Shown piece by piece: positions 33,946-42,669 of a DNA stretch of 64,000 nt. Position numbers and translations under genes: made by a program. Source of the DNA: VYFG01 sp965204165 (GTDB lineage: Bacteria; Pseudomonadota; Gammaproteobacteria; Arenicellales; Poriferihabitantaceae); NCBI GenBank assembly GCA_965204165.1, contig OZ241969.1, positions 4,092,001 through 4,156,000 on the forward strand, in the 5' to 3' direction. The first letter of the stretch is position 1. Every line of letters starts with the position of its first letter. The notes under the pieces were generated by a model that had not been told where the DNA came from, did no database searches, and saw only the letters and a list, made by a program, of their open reading frames with translations.

Positions 33946-36345
33946 ATGGTCGCAGTAGCAGTTTCCACAGATCGGGCGATAGAGCCGTCACTACGGAACG
34001 CCATTCCGCATTTCCTGCCCCTCGCGGTCTTTCCCCTGATTTTCGCCGCCGCCCTGTACGGCGGCTGGTGGATCGCCGGGCCGTTCGTCTTTTTCATGAT
34101 CGCGGGTCCGCTGGACCTTGCCTTCGGCCTGGACGGGCGGAACATGAACCCGAGGGCGACACCGGAACACCGGCTGGTCTGGTACAACCTGTCGGCATGG
34201 CTTTGGGCATTGCTCTGGCCGGCGGCATTCGTGTTCACGCTATGGCAGATCTTCATGGTCGGACACCTGGCTCCCTGGGAAGGTGCGCTGCTGGCGATTG
34301 TGCTGGGCGTGGAAGGTCAGGGAGTATTCATCGTCGGGCACGAACTGATTCACCGGCGCACGACGTGGGAGCGGTACGTCGGGGAATTCCTGCTTGCCTC
34401 CGTTTCGTACCCGCACTACGCCACGGAACATTTCTATATCCATCATGCCTATGTCGGCACGCCGAAAGACGTGGGCTCCGCGCCCAAGGGACAGAGCTTC
34501 TGGACGTATTTCCCCCGCGAGTTGGCAAGCAACATCCTTGGGGCCTGGAAGGTTGAACGCGGACGGATGGCGCACCGGCAGTTGCCGACCTGGCATTTCA
34601 GCAATCCGTTCTGGCGGTACGGCCTTGAAACCGCCGCCTGGTACGCGTTCGTCTATGCGTTGGGGGGATGGTGGTCTGTTCTGATCTTCATGTTCCTGTG
34701 TCTCGGGATCGTGTTCTCGATGAAAATCAGCAACTACGTCCAGCATTACGGCCTGCGCCGGATACGCCTGCCCAATGGCCGGTTCGAAAGGGTCAGCCTG
34801 CGGCATTCATGGGGCGCCGACTACAAGTTCAGCAACTGGATGTTCTTCAACATGCAACGCCATCCCGACCACCATGTCTCGGCGGGCAGGCGCTACCCGC
34901 TGCTGCAGCATCACGGCGAAGACGAAACTCCCCAGCTGCCGGGAACCTACGGCACGATGTTTGGCCTGGCCCTGCGCCCGAAGCGCTTCTTCGAGACGAT
35001 GGACCCTCTGGTGGATCAATGGCGGGCCCACTTCTACCCCGAAATCGAGGACTGGAGCGCCTACGACAGCCCGGTTTCCGAGGCACGCCCGGAGGCACTC
35101 GACGCGATCATGGAGATTTACGGCGCCGCTCCCCGCCTGGTCAGGGTAATCGAGAGGGACCCGGAACTGCTCGATAGCCTGAAGGACAGGGAGTTCACCG
35201 ATCTGGAGATGCCCGAGGGATTCGGACCGGACCCGGAATTTGAAAGGATTGCCCGCAGCGGCCTCGTGCGCGTCTACTGGACCCACGAGTTCGGTGTCGT
35301 GGAAATGAAGGAACAGATCGCCGAAATACCGGTAAAGGATGCCGCCGACGCCGCGGAGATGGTTCGGGACTGGTCGAACAACAAGGTGTTCCAGATCGGC
35401 ATGCATACGTTGCGCGGCAACCTGACGCCGACCGAGGCCGGGATCGCGCTGGCCAATGTCGCCGAATCCTCGATCGACGCCGTTCTACAGGCCGTCGTGG
35501 AAGATGTTGCCGACCGTGATCCCCGCCCGGACGAAGGCGGGATGACCGCCGTCATCTTCGACGATCTGGCCAGTCGGGAAGTCGCGCCCCGTGCCGCACT
35601 CGAGATCATGTTCGTTTTCGAGGGCGGATCCGCCGATCGTCATGCGGCCCTGTACCGCCTGTATCATGGGGCACTTCGCATACTGACCCGGGCCAGCCTG
35701 CTGTTCGAGCCGACATCGGGGAAAGCCCGCGATCGCGGCGTCTATGCGCTTGACGAATTCGTGGAACACCACCGGACCGCTCCGGCAAGCGAACTGCTGG
35801 ACCTGACCCGGGCGCGGTGGATCTTTACCCAGGGAGAACCCGGTATCGGGCAACGTTTCGATGATGCCCGATATTCCCTGCTTGCCGACGGCCCGACACG
35901 GGATGCGCTGATCCGGGAGCTGGGCAACGGGGCAGGCAATGAAACCAGGACCGGACAATCGCTGATCTCCAGCATGCAACAGGGGCTCCGTGATGTCGAG
36001 CGCGCCGCACGCCTGCTGCAGTTGACCCACCTGCCGGAGATGCCGGGAAGCCTGATTACCAGCAACGCGGCTTCCGTTTTCCAGGCGGGCCAGGCGCTTG
36101 AAGTGATTCCCCGTGAGGTTGCGGAGCAACTTTCCGGGGCTGCCCGCATGTGGCGGAACCTGTACGGCATCCGGCAACTGGTCATGGAGGATGACACGCC
36201 GGTCGAATCCATGCCAGACAAGGTCAGGACGGCCTTTGCCCGGTCCTGCGACCATGCCGATTTCGACGAGTTGACCGAAGCGGTCCGGGAAGCCACCGCC
36301 GCCACCGAGAGCGGACTGGCCGCCATCATCGCCCGGGGCAGTTGA
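33946..36345 (+). CDS. AlkB-type membrane hydroxylase fused to a degenerate GlnE-like domain
   Basis: 799 aa. The N-terminal about 370 residues are an alkane-1-monooxygenase-type di-iron enzyme: several membrane helices and the full histidine set HELIH (132-136), EHFYIHH (about 161), NYVQHYGL and QRHPDHH (about 304). The C-terminal about 420 residues resemble glutamine-synthetase adenylyltransferase (GlnE/DUF294): an ordered series of GlnE-like helices, RWIFTQGEPGIGQRFDDAR, and a degenerate nucleotidyltransferase site where the usual DxD is AALE (in PRAALEIMFVF, about 548). The hydroxylase should be active; the second half is probably a binding or regulatory domain. It is the first gene of a unit with the YcaO gene. 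Confidence 0.75.
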   Translation: MVAVAVSTDRAIEPSLRNAIPHFLPLAVFPLIFAAALYGGWWIAGPFVFFMIAGPLDLAFGLDGRNMNPRATPEHRLVWYNLSAWLWALLWPAAFVFTLWQIFMVGHLAPWEGALLAIVLGVEGQGVFIVGHELIHRRTTWERYVGEFLLASVSYPHYATEHFYIHHAYVGTPKDVGSAPKGQSFWTYFPRELASNILGAWKVERGRMAHRQLPTWHFSNPFWRYGLETAAWYAFVYALGGWWSVLIFMFLCLGIVFSMKISNYVQHYGLRRIRLPNGRFERVSLRHSWGADYKFSNWMFFNMQRHPDHHVSAGRRYPLLQHHGEDETPQLPGTYGTMFGLALRPKRFFETMDPLVDQWRAHFYPEIEDWSAYDSPVSEARPEALDAIMEIYGAAPRLVRVIERDPELLDSLKDREFTDLEMPEGFGPDPEFERIARSGLVRVYWTHEFGVVEMKEQIAEIPVKDAADAAEMVRDWSNNKVFQIGMHTLRGNLTPTEAGIALANVAESSIDAVLQAVVEDVADRDPRPDEGGMTAVIFDDLASREVAPRAALEIMFVFEGGSADRHAALYRLYHGALRILTRASLLFEPTSGKARDRGVYALDEFVEHHRTAPASELLDLTRARWIFTQGEPGIGQRFDDARYSLLADGPTRDALIRELGNGAGNETRTGQSLISSMQQGLRDVERAARLLQLTHLPEMPGSLITSNAASVFQAGQALEVIPREVAEQLSGAARMWRNLYGIRQLVMEDDTPVESMPDKVRTAFARSCDHADFDELTEAVREATAATESGLAAIIARGS

Positions 36346-36402
36346 CGGAACCGCCAGGTGCGGCAACATGCAGGGCACAGTACAACAAGACCGGTGCAGG
36401 CC

Positions 36403-36495
36403 ATGACCACCCCGGGTTCCGCCTGCGGGTGCGGGATGTGCCGCGGCGGCTGTTGCGCCGGAAACCTGAAAGAAATCATGCGCAGCCATGGATGA
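36403..36495 (+). CDS. Cys-rich micro-ORF (30 aa) overlapping the YcaO start
   Basis: A complete ATG-to-TGA frame whose product has five cysteines in residues 8-18 (ACGCGMCRGGCCAG) with a Gly-rich spacing, then a helical, basic tail (NLKEIMRSHG). It overlaps the YcaO ATG by 8 nt in another frame, an arrangement typical of coupled genes. It could be a second modification substrate, a metal-binding peptide, or a chance frame; the ribosome site (GGTGCAGG) is weak. No leader of the NHLP type is present. Confidence 0.4.
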   Translation: MTTPGSACGCGMCRGGCCAGNLKEIMRSHG

Positions 36496-38788
36496 ACGCG
36501 GGCGGCTGAAGGCTACTGCCGCAGACTTAAGTGAGATAGAACGACCGGTACTTACACCGCATCTCGAATACCGCCCGATCGGCGACGGGCAGGTGCTCCT
36601 GGTTTCCGAGACCTTCAACACACTGCTGCACGGAAAGGTATACGGGGACCTCCTGCCGCTGCTGGACGGCAGCCGCGCGCGGGAAAGCATCGTCGTGGCC
36701 CTTGACGGGATGCATCCGGCAGCGGACGTGCGCAAGGCCCTGGCCTCCCTGGCCGCCAAGGGCTACGTCGTTTCGGGCGATCACGGCATGGACCGGGGCA
36801 AGGCGGCATTCTGGTCCTCTCTCGGCGCGTCCCCCCGCCGGGCCGAGGAGCGGTTGGGTGCCGCGGGGGTGGCGATTCATGGCGACGACGGACGTCTCGC
36901 GGAACGGCTTGAAAGCCTGGGTGTTGCACCCGGTTCCGACAGCCCCGCCCTGTCCGTCTATGTTGCCTCCGACTATCTCGATGACGAATATGACGGGATC
37001 AACCGGCATCACCTGGAATCCGGCACGCCCTGGATTCTGATCCGGCCGAGGGGCATGCAGCCCCTCTTCGGTCCCGTCTTCCGGCCCGCGGAGGACAGTC
37101 CCTGCTGGGCGTGCCTCTCCTACCGGTTACGGAACAACCAGGAAGTCCATTCCTTCTTGCGCAACCTCTCCGGCAAGGCGGCGGCCTTCCGACCCACTGC
37201 AGCCGAACCGGCGGTACTGGACGTCGTCTGCGGAATGGTCGCCGTCGAGATTGCCAAGTGGCTGGTTCTCGGCAAAGCGGCACCGCTGCACGACAAGGCA
37301 ATCACACTGGATACTGCCGGCATGAACTGCGAGCATCATCCGGTCGTCCGCCGGCCGCAATGCCCGGTTTGCGGCAGCGAGGCGTACTACAGCCCCGACC
37401 GGCCGGCAACGCCGGTACGGCTGCAGGCCAGCCCGAAGGAGCTTCGCAACAGCGGCGGTTTGCGTGCCATGTCGCCTGCACGGACACTGGAAAAGTATGA
37501 GCACCTGATCAGCCCGGTGAGCGGTGTCGTCACATGGGTCGCGCGCACGACGCCGAAGACGGATTCCTGGCTGCATGTACACTGGGCCGGCAGCAATCTC
37601 GCATTGAGAATCAAGAACCTGAGTTCACTGCGCCGCAGCCTGCGGAGCAAGAGCGCCGGCAAGGGAAGCACTGCGGAGCAATCCAGGGTGAGTGCCCTGT
37701 GCGAGGCGATCGAACGCTATTCCGGGGCCTTCCATGGCGACGAAATCCGCTGCCGCAGACGTCTGGCGGATTTTGCCGGCAACGCAGACGGGCAGGCGAT
37801 ACACCCGAACGAAGTCCAGTTGTTCAGCGGTTGGCAACTCGACCATGCGGAAAAGATCAACGCCCGCGGCCACCCCTACAATGTCGTTCCGCCCCGGTTC
37901 GACCCGGACAGGGAACTGGACTGGTCTCCCGTGTGGTCGCCCACCCGGGACCGGCAGCGCTATCTGCCGACAGCCATGCTCTACGGAATGACCCCGGAAC
38001 AGCGCGGCACCGCGGGGCTCTGGGCCGATTCCAATGGATGCGCCGCCGGCAACACCCTCGAGGAAGCCGTGTTGCAGGGATTCTATGAACTGGTCGAACG
38101 CGACGCCTTTGCAATCTGGTGGTACAACCGACTGCAAAGACCCGGCGTGGACCTCGAAAGCTTTGGCGACGAATACCTGGCATCCGCGCCCGGTTACTAC
38201 CGTGAATATCATCGTGACATGTGGGTGCTGGACCTCACCGGTGACCTGGAGATCCCCGCCTTCGTTGCACTGTCCCGCAGGACCGACAGCGAAACGGAAG
38301 ACATCATCTACGGTGCCGGCGCACACTCCGATCCGCAAATTGCGGCCCTCAGGGCCGTTCGCGAGCTGAACCAGTGCCTGACCTGGGTTCCCCGCCCGGG
38401 CACTGGCCACACCCGCTACGGGGTCGACGACCCGATGTGCCTCTGGTGGTGGAAGAACGGGAAACTGGCGGACAACCCCCACCTCGCGCCTCTGCCCAAT
38501 GCCAGGCTGCGAAGCAGTTCGGATTACGCGCCTCCGGAAACGGAGGATCTGAGACAGGACGTGGAATGGTGCCGGGGGCTGGTTGAGGCCAGGGGGATGG
38601 AGTTTCTGGTACTCGACCAGACCCGCCCAGACATCGGCATGCCGGTGGTGCGCGTGATCGTGCCCGGCCTGCGTCATTTCTGGGAACGGTTCGCTCCGGG
38701 ACGCCTTTACGATGTGCCGGTGGCACTGGGCTGGACCGGGCAACCACTCAAGGAATCCGACCTGAATCCCGTGCCCGTCATTGCTTGA
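36488..38788 (+). CDS. Fused E1-like/YcaO cyclodehydratase (TOMM azoline synthetase)
   Basis: ATP-dependent enzyme that converts Cys/Ser/Thr of a precursor into azolines; 766 aa. The N-terminal about 320 residues are the leader-binding E1-like part, with paired CxxC motifs (C205/C208 and C292/C295) that should hold structural zinc. The YcaO domain follows, with ATP/magnesium-binding SRVSALCEAIERYSG (about 399-413), NTLEEAVLQGFYELVERDAF (about 522-541) and RAVRELNQ (about 623-630), and it ends PVPVIA, a degenerate form of the Pro-rich C-terminus. It is the natural partner of the Cys-Cys-Cys core at 28210. No azoline dehydrogenase gene is nearby. Confidence 0.9.
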   Translation: MDERGRLKATAADLSEIERPVLTPHLEYRPIGDGQVLLVSETFNTLLHGKVYGDLLPLLDGSRARESIVVALDGMHPAADVRKALASLAAKGYVVSGDHGMDRGKAAFWSSLGASPRRAEERLGAAGVAIHGDDGRLAERLESLGVAPGSDSPALSVYVASDYLDDEYDGINRHHLESGTPWILIRPRGMQPLFGPVFRPAEDSPCWACLSYRLRNNQEVHSFLRNLSGKAAAFRPTAAEPAVLDVVCGMVAVEIAKWLVLGKAAPLHDKAITLDTAGMNCEHHPVVRRPQCPVCGSEAYYSPDRPATPVRLQASPKELRNSGGLRAMSPARTLEKYEHLISPVSGVVTWVARTTPKTDSWLHVHWAGSNLALRIKNLSSLRRSLRSKSAGKGSTAEQSRVSALCEAIERYSGAFHGDEIRCRRRLADFAGNADGQAIHPNEVQLFSGWQLDHAEKINARGHPYNVVPPRFDPDRELDWSPVWSPTRDRQRYLPTAMLYGMTPEQRGTAGLWADSNGCAAGNTLEEAVLQGFYELVERDAFAIWWYNRLQRPGVDLESFGDEYLASAPGYYREYHRDMWVLDLTGDLEIPAFVALSRRTDSETEDIIYGAGAHSDPQIAALRAVRELNQCLTWVPRPGTGHTRYGVDDPMCLWWWKNGKLADNPHLAPLPNARLRSSSDYAPPETEDLRQDVEWCRGLVEARGMEFLVLDQTRPDIGMPVVRVIVPGLRHFWERFAPGRLYDVPVALGWTGQPLKESDLNPVPVIA

Positions 38789-38936
38789 GGGCCGTCACGA
38801 ACCCCGGAACAAACCGCCCCATCAGCCTACGGCCGGAGGACCACGCGTATGCGGTCCGGCGGCACCCGTCTAGAGCGGCTGCGGATAAAGTTTGTTAGAA
38901 TGTTTGCCCTACTTCACAACCTTCCTGAATTCGAAC

Positions 38937-39587
38937 ATGGATTTCGAAGCAGCACGTGCCAACATGATCGATCAGCAGATCCGGCCCTGGAACGTGCTGG
39001 ACCTGCAGACGCTGAACGCCCTGGAATCGGTAAGACGCGAGGACTTCGTGCCCAAGGACTACCGGAATCTGGCGTTCGCGGATGTGAAGATTCCCCTGGG
39101 GGACGGCGAAGTGATGCTGGAACCCAAGGTCAGCGCACGGATGATGGAGTCACTGCAACTCTCCACGAACGACAGGGTGCTGGAAGTCGGCACCGGGACG
39201 GGCTACCTCACCGCAGTACTCAGCCAGGTCTGTGCCCATGTAACCAGCGTGGAAATCAACCCGGCACTTTTGGAGCAGGCGCGGCGGAATCTCGGCATGG
39301 CCGGCCTTGAGAACGTTGCCCTGGAACAGGGGGATGCACATGACGGCTGGGGAACCGAAGGCGCCTACGACGCCATCGTGGTGAACGGTTCCATGGCCCG
39401 GATTTCGGACGGGCTGCTCGCCGGACTCGCAAAGGATGGACGTCTCGTGGGAATCGAGGGCCATTCTCCTGCCATGCGGGTTGTGCTTTATCAGCGCACC
39501 GACGGGGGCGTGACGCACCGCAGCCTGTTCGAGACCGAGGCCCCGCGCCTGAAAAACGCCGAAGATCCCCCGGAGTTCGAATTTTGA
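38937..39587 (+). CDS. pcm: Protein-L-isoaspartate O-methyltransferase
   Basis: SAM-dependent repair methyltransferase, 216 aa from the ATG at 38937. It has MIDQQIRPWNVLD near the start, the SAM-binding VLEVGTGTGYLTAVLSQ, SVEINPAL and AYDAIVVNGSM. This divergent Pcm form is commonly found directly upstream of tolC in gammaproteobacteria, as here (49 bp apart). An ATG 15 codons upstream is in a less conserved region. Confidence 0.88.
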   Translation: MDFEAARANMIDQQIRPWNVLDLQTLNALESVRREDFVPKDYRNLAFADVKIPLGDGEVMLEPKVSARMMESLQLSTNDRVLEVGTGTGYLTAVLSQVCAHVTSVEINPALLEQARRNLGMAGLENVALEQGDAHDGWGTEGAYDAIVVNGSMARISDGLLAGLAKDGRLVGIEGHSPAMRVVLYQRTDGGVTHRSLFETEAPRLKNAEDPPEFEF

Positions 39588-39636
39588 CTTTCCGAATTCG
39601 GGATTTTTCCATATACATTTCATCCGGGTTACTGTC

Positions 39637-41022
39637 ATGAAAAGAATACCTGGCGCGGTGCCTGCGACTCTTCGGGGGATTCTGCTGTCGATGATGCTGA
39701 CAGGCAGTTACACTGCAAACGGCGAAGACCTCTGGGATGTCTACCAGTTGGCGCTTGAAAGCGATGCCATCTATCTCGCCGCCAAGGAAAGCTACGAGGC
39801 CGCCCGGCTCAATCTGCCCCTGGCCCGGACCGGCTTCAAGCCCACCGTCAACGGCAAGGGGACACTCGGTAAGCAGCGCAGCGATTTCAGGGGCCCGACC
39901 ACCACCGGCGACAATAACGAGATCAGCGTCAACCTCAACCTCCCGCTGCTGAACCGGACGACCCGGATCCAGATCAGCCAGGCTGAACTGGAGGTGCAAC
40001 GGGCACTCCTGCAGTTCGACAACGCAAGGGACGACCTGACCCTGCGGGTGGCGGAGCGTTACTTCAACCTCCTGGCCGCCCGGGACGCCAAGGAGGTGGC
40101 CCGGCTGCAGAAGATCGCCATCAAGCGGCAGATGGACCTGGCGGAGGAAAGGCTCGAGGTCGGTCTTGGAACCCGTACCGACCTGTTTGATGCCCGGGCG
40201 CGTTTCCAGCAGGCGGACGCCGACCTGATCGCATCCGACATCGAGATCAGCAATGCGCGCCAAGCGCTGATCGAGATCATCAACATCACCCCGCGGACCA
40301 TCTCCGAACTGGCGGAGGATTCCCCCCTGGACCCGCCGGAACCCGACGATATCGATCACTGGGTAAACCTTGCGCGAACCAACAACCTCCAGGTCAAATC
40401 GGAGGAACTGAACCTCCTGCTGGCCGGCCACGAGGTGGACCGGCAACGGGCGAGACGAAGCCCCACGGTGGCTTTCGAGGCCAGCCAGCGCTGGGCCGAC
40501 AACGGCAGCGGTGCCGGGGGCGGCGCGACCAACAGTACCAGCCTCGGGGTGACCCTGAATCTGCCGCTGTACCTGGGCGGCTCCGTGGACCTGAGAACCC
40601 GGCAGGCGGGCCTGCGCCAGAACGAGGCGGAACAGGTTCTCGAGGCGTCCCGCCGCAGCGCGACGTCATCCACCACCACCGCCTTTCTCGCGATCACCAA
40701 CGGCATCAGCCAGGTAATCGCGCTGGCGGAAGCCATCGTGGCCGGCGAAAGTGCGCTCAAGGCCAAGGAGGAAGGCTTCAGCGCCGGCCTGACCACAAAC
40801 CTAGACGTGCTCGACGCCCAGCGGGACCTGTCCTTGTCCCGCACGAACTATCTGCGGGCCCGGTACAACTACATCCTTTCGCTCCTGCGCCTGGAAAAGG
40901 CCACCGGTGACCTGGGCGACGAGGACATCCGGTTCATCAACGGCTGGCTCAGCGACCGGAACACCGCCTACCGGGACGAGGAATTCTTAAGGGACTTCCC
41001 TTTCATCAAGCCGCTCGGGTAG
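39637..41022 (+). CDS. tolC: TolC family outer-membrane channel protein
   Basis: Outer-membrane/periplasmic tunnel used by type I secretion and RND pumps, 461 aa. A signal peptide ends near TANGEDLWDVYQLALESDAIYLAAKE, the TolC N-terminus; repeats of the coiled-coil/beta barrel unit are recognisable (SVNLNLPLLNRTTRIQISQAEL and LGVTLNLPLYLGGSVDLRTRQA), with GLTTNLDVLDAQRDL near the end. It could supply the outer-membrane exit for the NHLM peptide exporter, which lacks its own. Confidence 0.93.
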   Translation: MKRIPGAVPATLRGILLSMMLTGSYTANGEDLWDVYQLALESDAIYLAAKESYEAARLNLPLARTGFKPTVNGKGTLGKQRSDFRGPTTTGDNNEISVNLNLPLLNRTTRIQISQAELEVQRALLQFDNARDDLTLRVAERYFNLLAARDAKEVARLQKIAIKRQMDLAEERLEVGLGTRTDLFDARARFQQADADLIASDIEISNARQALIEIINITPRTISELAEDSPLDPPEPDDIDHWVNLARTNNLQVKSEELNLLLAGHEVDRQRARRSPTVAFEASQRWADNGSGAGGGATNSTSLGVTLNLPLYLGGSVDLRTRQAGLRQNEAEQVLEASRRSATSSTTTAFLAITNGISQVIALAEAIVAGESALKAKEEGFSAGLTTNLDVLDAQRDLSLSRTNYLRARYNYILSLLRLEKATGDLGDEDIRFINGWLSDRNTAYRDEEFLRDFPFIKPLG

Positions 41023-41209
41023 ATCAGACGGCCCTGGGGCAAACCGGCGCAGGGCAATCCGCAGGCAGGGATGGCCGGAATCACCCGGCCAGTTGCGCTT
41101 CTTGGCTCCCGGCGACCGCCTCCCCCCGGCGCATCACCCGTATCCCGTCACTGCCGGTCATGCCGACGGCATCCGCGGCCGCACGGTCCGCCGCAGGTGA
41201 AGGATGGCG

Positions 41210-42658
41210 TCAATTCTTCCAGAACACCGGACTGAACAGCACGAGCAGTGTAAACAGCTCCAGCCGGCCCAGCAGCATGGCCGCGATCAGGATGACCTTT
41301 CCCCCATCCGCGACACCGGCGTAGTTCTGCGATACACCGGCCAGCCCCGGTCCCAGGTTGTTCAGGCAGGCGGTAACCGCCGAGAATGCCGTGACGTGGT
41401 CGCTGCCGGTTCCGATCAGTGCAACCAACAGGATGACGTAGCTCAGGACGTAGAGCGCGAAAAAACCCCATACCGCATTGATGACGTTTTCCTGCACCAG
41501 CTTTCCGCCGATCTTGATGGGTATGACCGCGTTCGGATGCACCAGCCGGGTGGTTTCCCGGGAACCCTGCTTGAACAGCAGAAGGAGCCGGATCACCTTG
41601 ATGCCTCCGGCCGTGGAGCCGGCGCATCCGCCGATGGTGCTCATGAGGATCAGCAGCACGGGGAGAAACGAAGGCCAAAGATGGAATTCCGATGTGATGA
41701 ACCCGGTGGTGGTCACCACGGAAATGACCTGCACGGCGCCGTCGACGACCGTTTCCTGCAGGTCGGAAAAGTGCTCGTACCGGTGCAATACGAAGACACT
41801 GAGCAGCGAAATGCCGGCCACAATCAACAGGTAGGTGCGGGCTTCGGGATCCTCCAGATAGGTCCGTACGCGCCTGGAGTAGAACGCGGTGTAGTGCAGC
41901 GCGAAATTGAATCCGGACAGCAGCATGAACACGCCTGCAACGAGATTGACGGCGTTGCTGTCGAACCAGGCCAGGCTGTCGTCATGGGTGGAGAATCCGC
42001 CGATGGCGACGGTGGAGTAAGCATGGCAGAGTGCGTCGAACCAACTCATGCCTGCCATCCGGTAACCGAGCATGCAGGCGAGGGTCAGCGTCACGTAGAC
42101 GTACCAGAGCTTCTTGGCTGTTTCCGCGATTCTTGGCGCCAGCCGGTTCTGCTTCATCGGGCCCGGCGTCTCTGCACGGTAGAGCTGCATGCCCCCGACC
42201 CCCAGCATGGGCATGACTGCCACCGCCAGCACGATGATCCCCATGCCGCCGAGCCACTGAAGCTGCTGCCGGTAGTAGAGAATGGACGGCGGGAGCCCGT
42301 CGATGCCGGTGAGCACGGAGGCGCCGGTCGTGCTGAGCCCGGACATGGACTCGAACAACGCGTCGATCACACCCAGTGACGGAGATTCCAGCAGTAACAG
42401 CGGCACCGCACTGAGACTGGACAGCACGGTCCAGAACAGCACTACGATGAGAAATCCTTCGCGAAACCGCAACTCCCTGGGGTCATTCCGCAACGGGAAC
42501 CAGAACAGCAAGCCCAGTCCCAGAATCAGGCAAAAAGCGATGATGAAGGGCATCAGCTGGCCGTCTTTCCAGATCCAGGACACCAGCATCGGCGGCAGCA
42601 TGGAGGTACTGTAAAGACCCAGCATGATGCCAAGAATACGGAATACCGGGGAGCGCAC
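41210..42658 (-). CDS. trkH: Trk potassium uptake protein TrkH
   Basis: Potassium channel-like subunit, 482 aa, about ten membrane spans with four pore loops: SGLSTTGASVL, YSTVAIGGFSTH, VISVVTTTGFIT and SAVTACLNNLGPG, each with the selectivity-filter glycine. GGCAGSTAGGIKVIR is also typical. It follows trkA by 11 bp; the two form the Trk/Ktr-type uptake system. Confidence 0.95.
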   Translation of the reverse strand: MRSPVFRILGIMLGLYSTSMLPPMLVSWIWKDGQLMPFIIAFCLILGLGLLFWFPLRNDPRELRFREGFLIVVLFWTVLSSLSAVPLLLLESPSLGVIDALFESMSGLSTTGASVLTGIDGLPPSILYYRQQLQWLGGMGIIVLAVAVMPMLGVGGMQLYRAETPGPMKQNRLAPRIAETAKKLWYVYVTLTLACMLGYRMAGMSWFDALCHAYSTVAIGGFSTHDDSLAWFDSNAVNLVAGVFMLLSGFNFALHYTAFYSRRVRTYLEDPEARTYLLIVAGISLLSVFVLHRYEHFSDLQETVVDGAVQVISVVTTTGFITSEFHLWPSFLPVLLILMSTIGGCAGSTAGGIKVIRLLLLFKQGSRETTRLVHPNAVIPIKIGGKLVQENVINAVWGFFALYVLSYVILLVALIGTGSDHVTAFSAVTACLNNLGPGLAGVSQNYAGVADGGKVILIAAMLLGRLELFTLLVLFSPVFWKN

Positions 42659-42669
42659 GGGTTCTGTTC

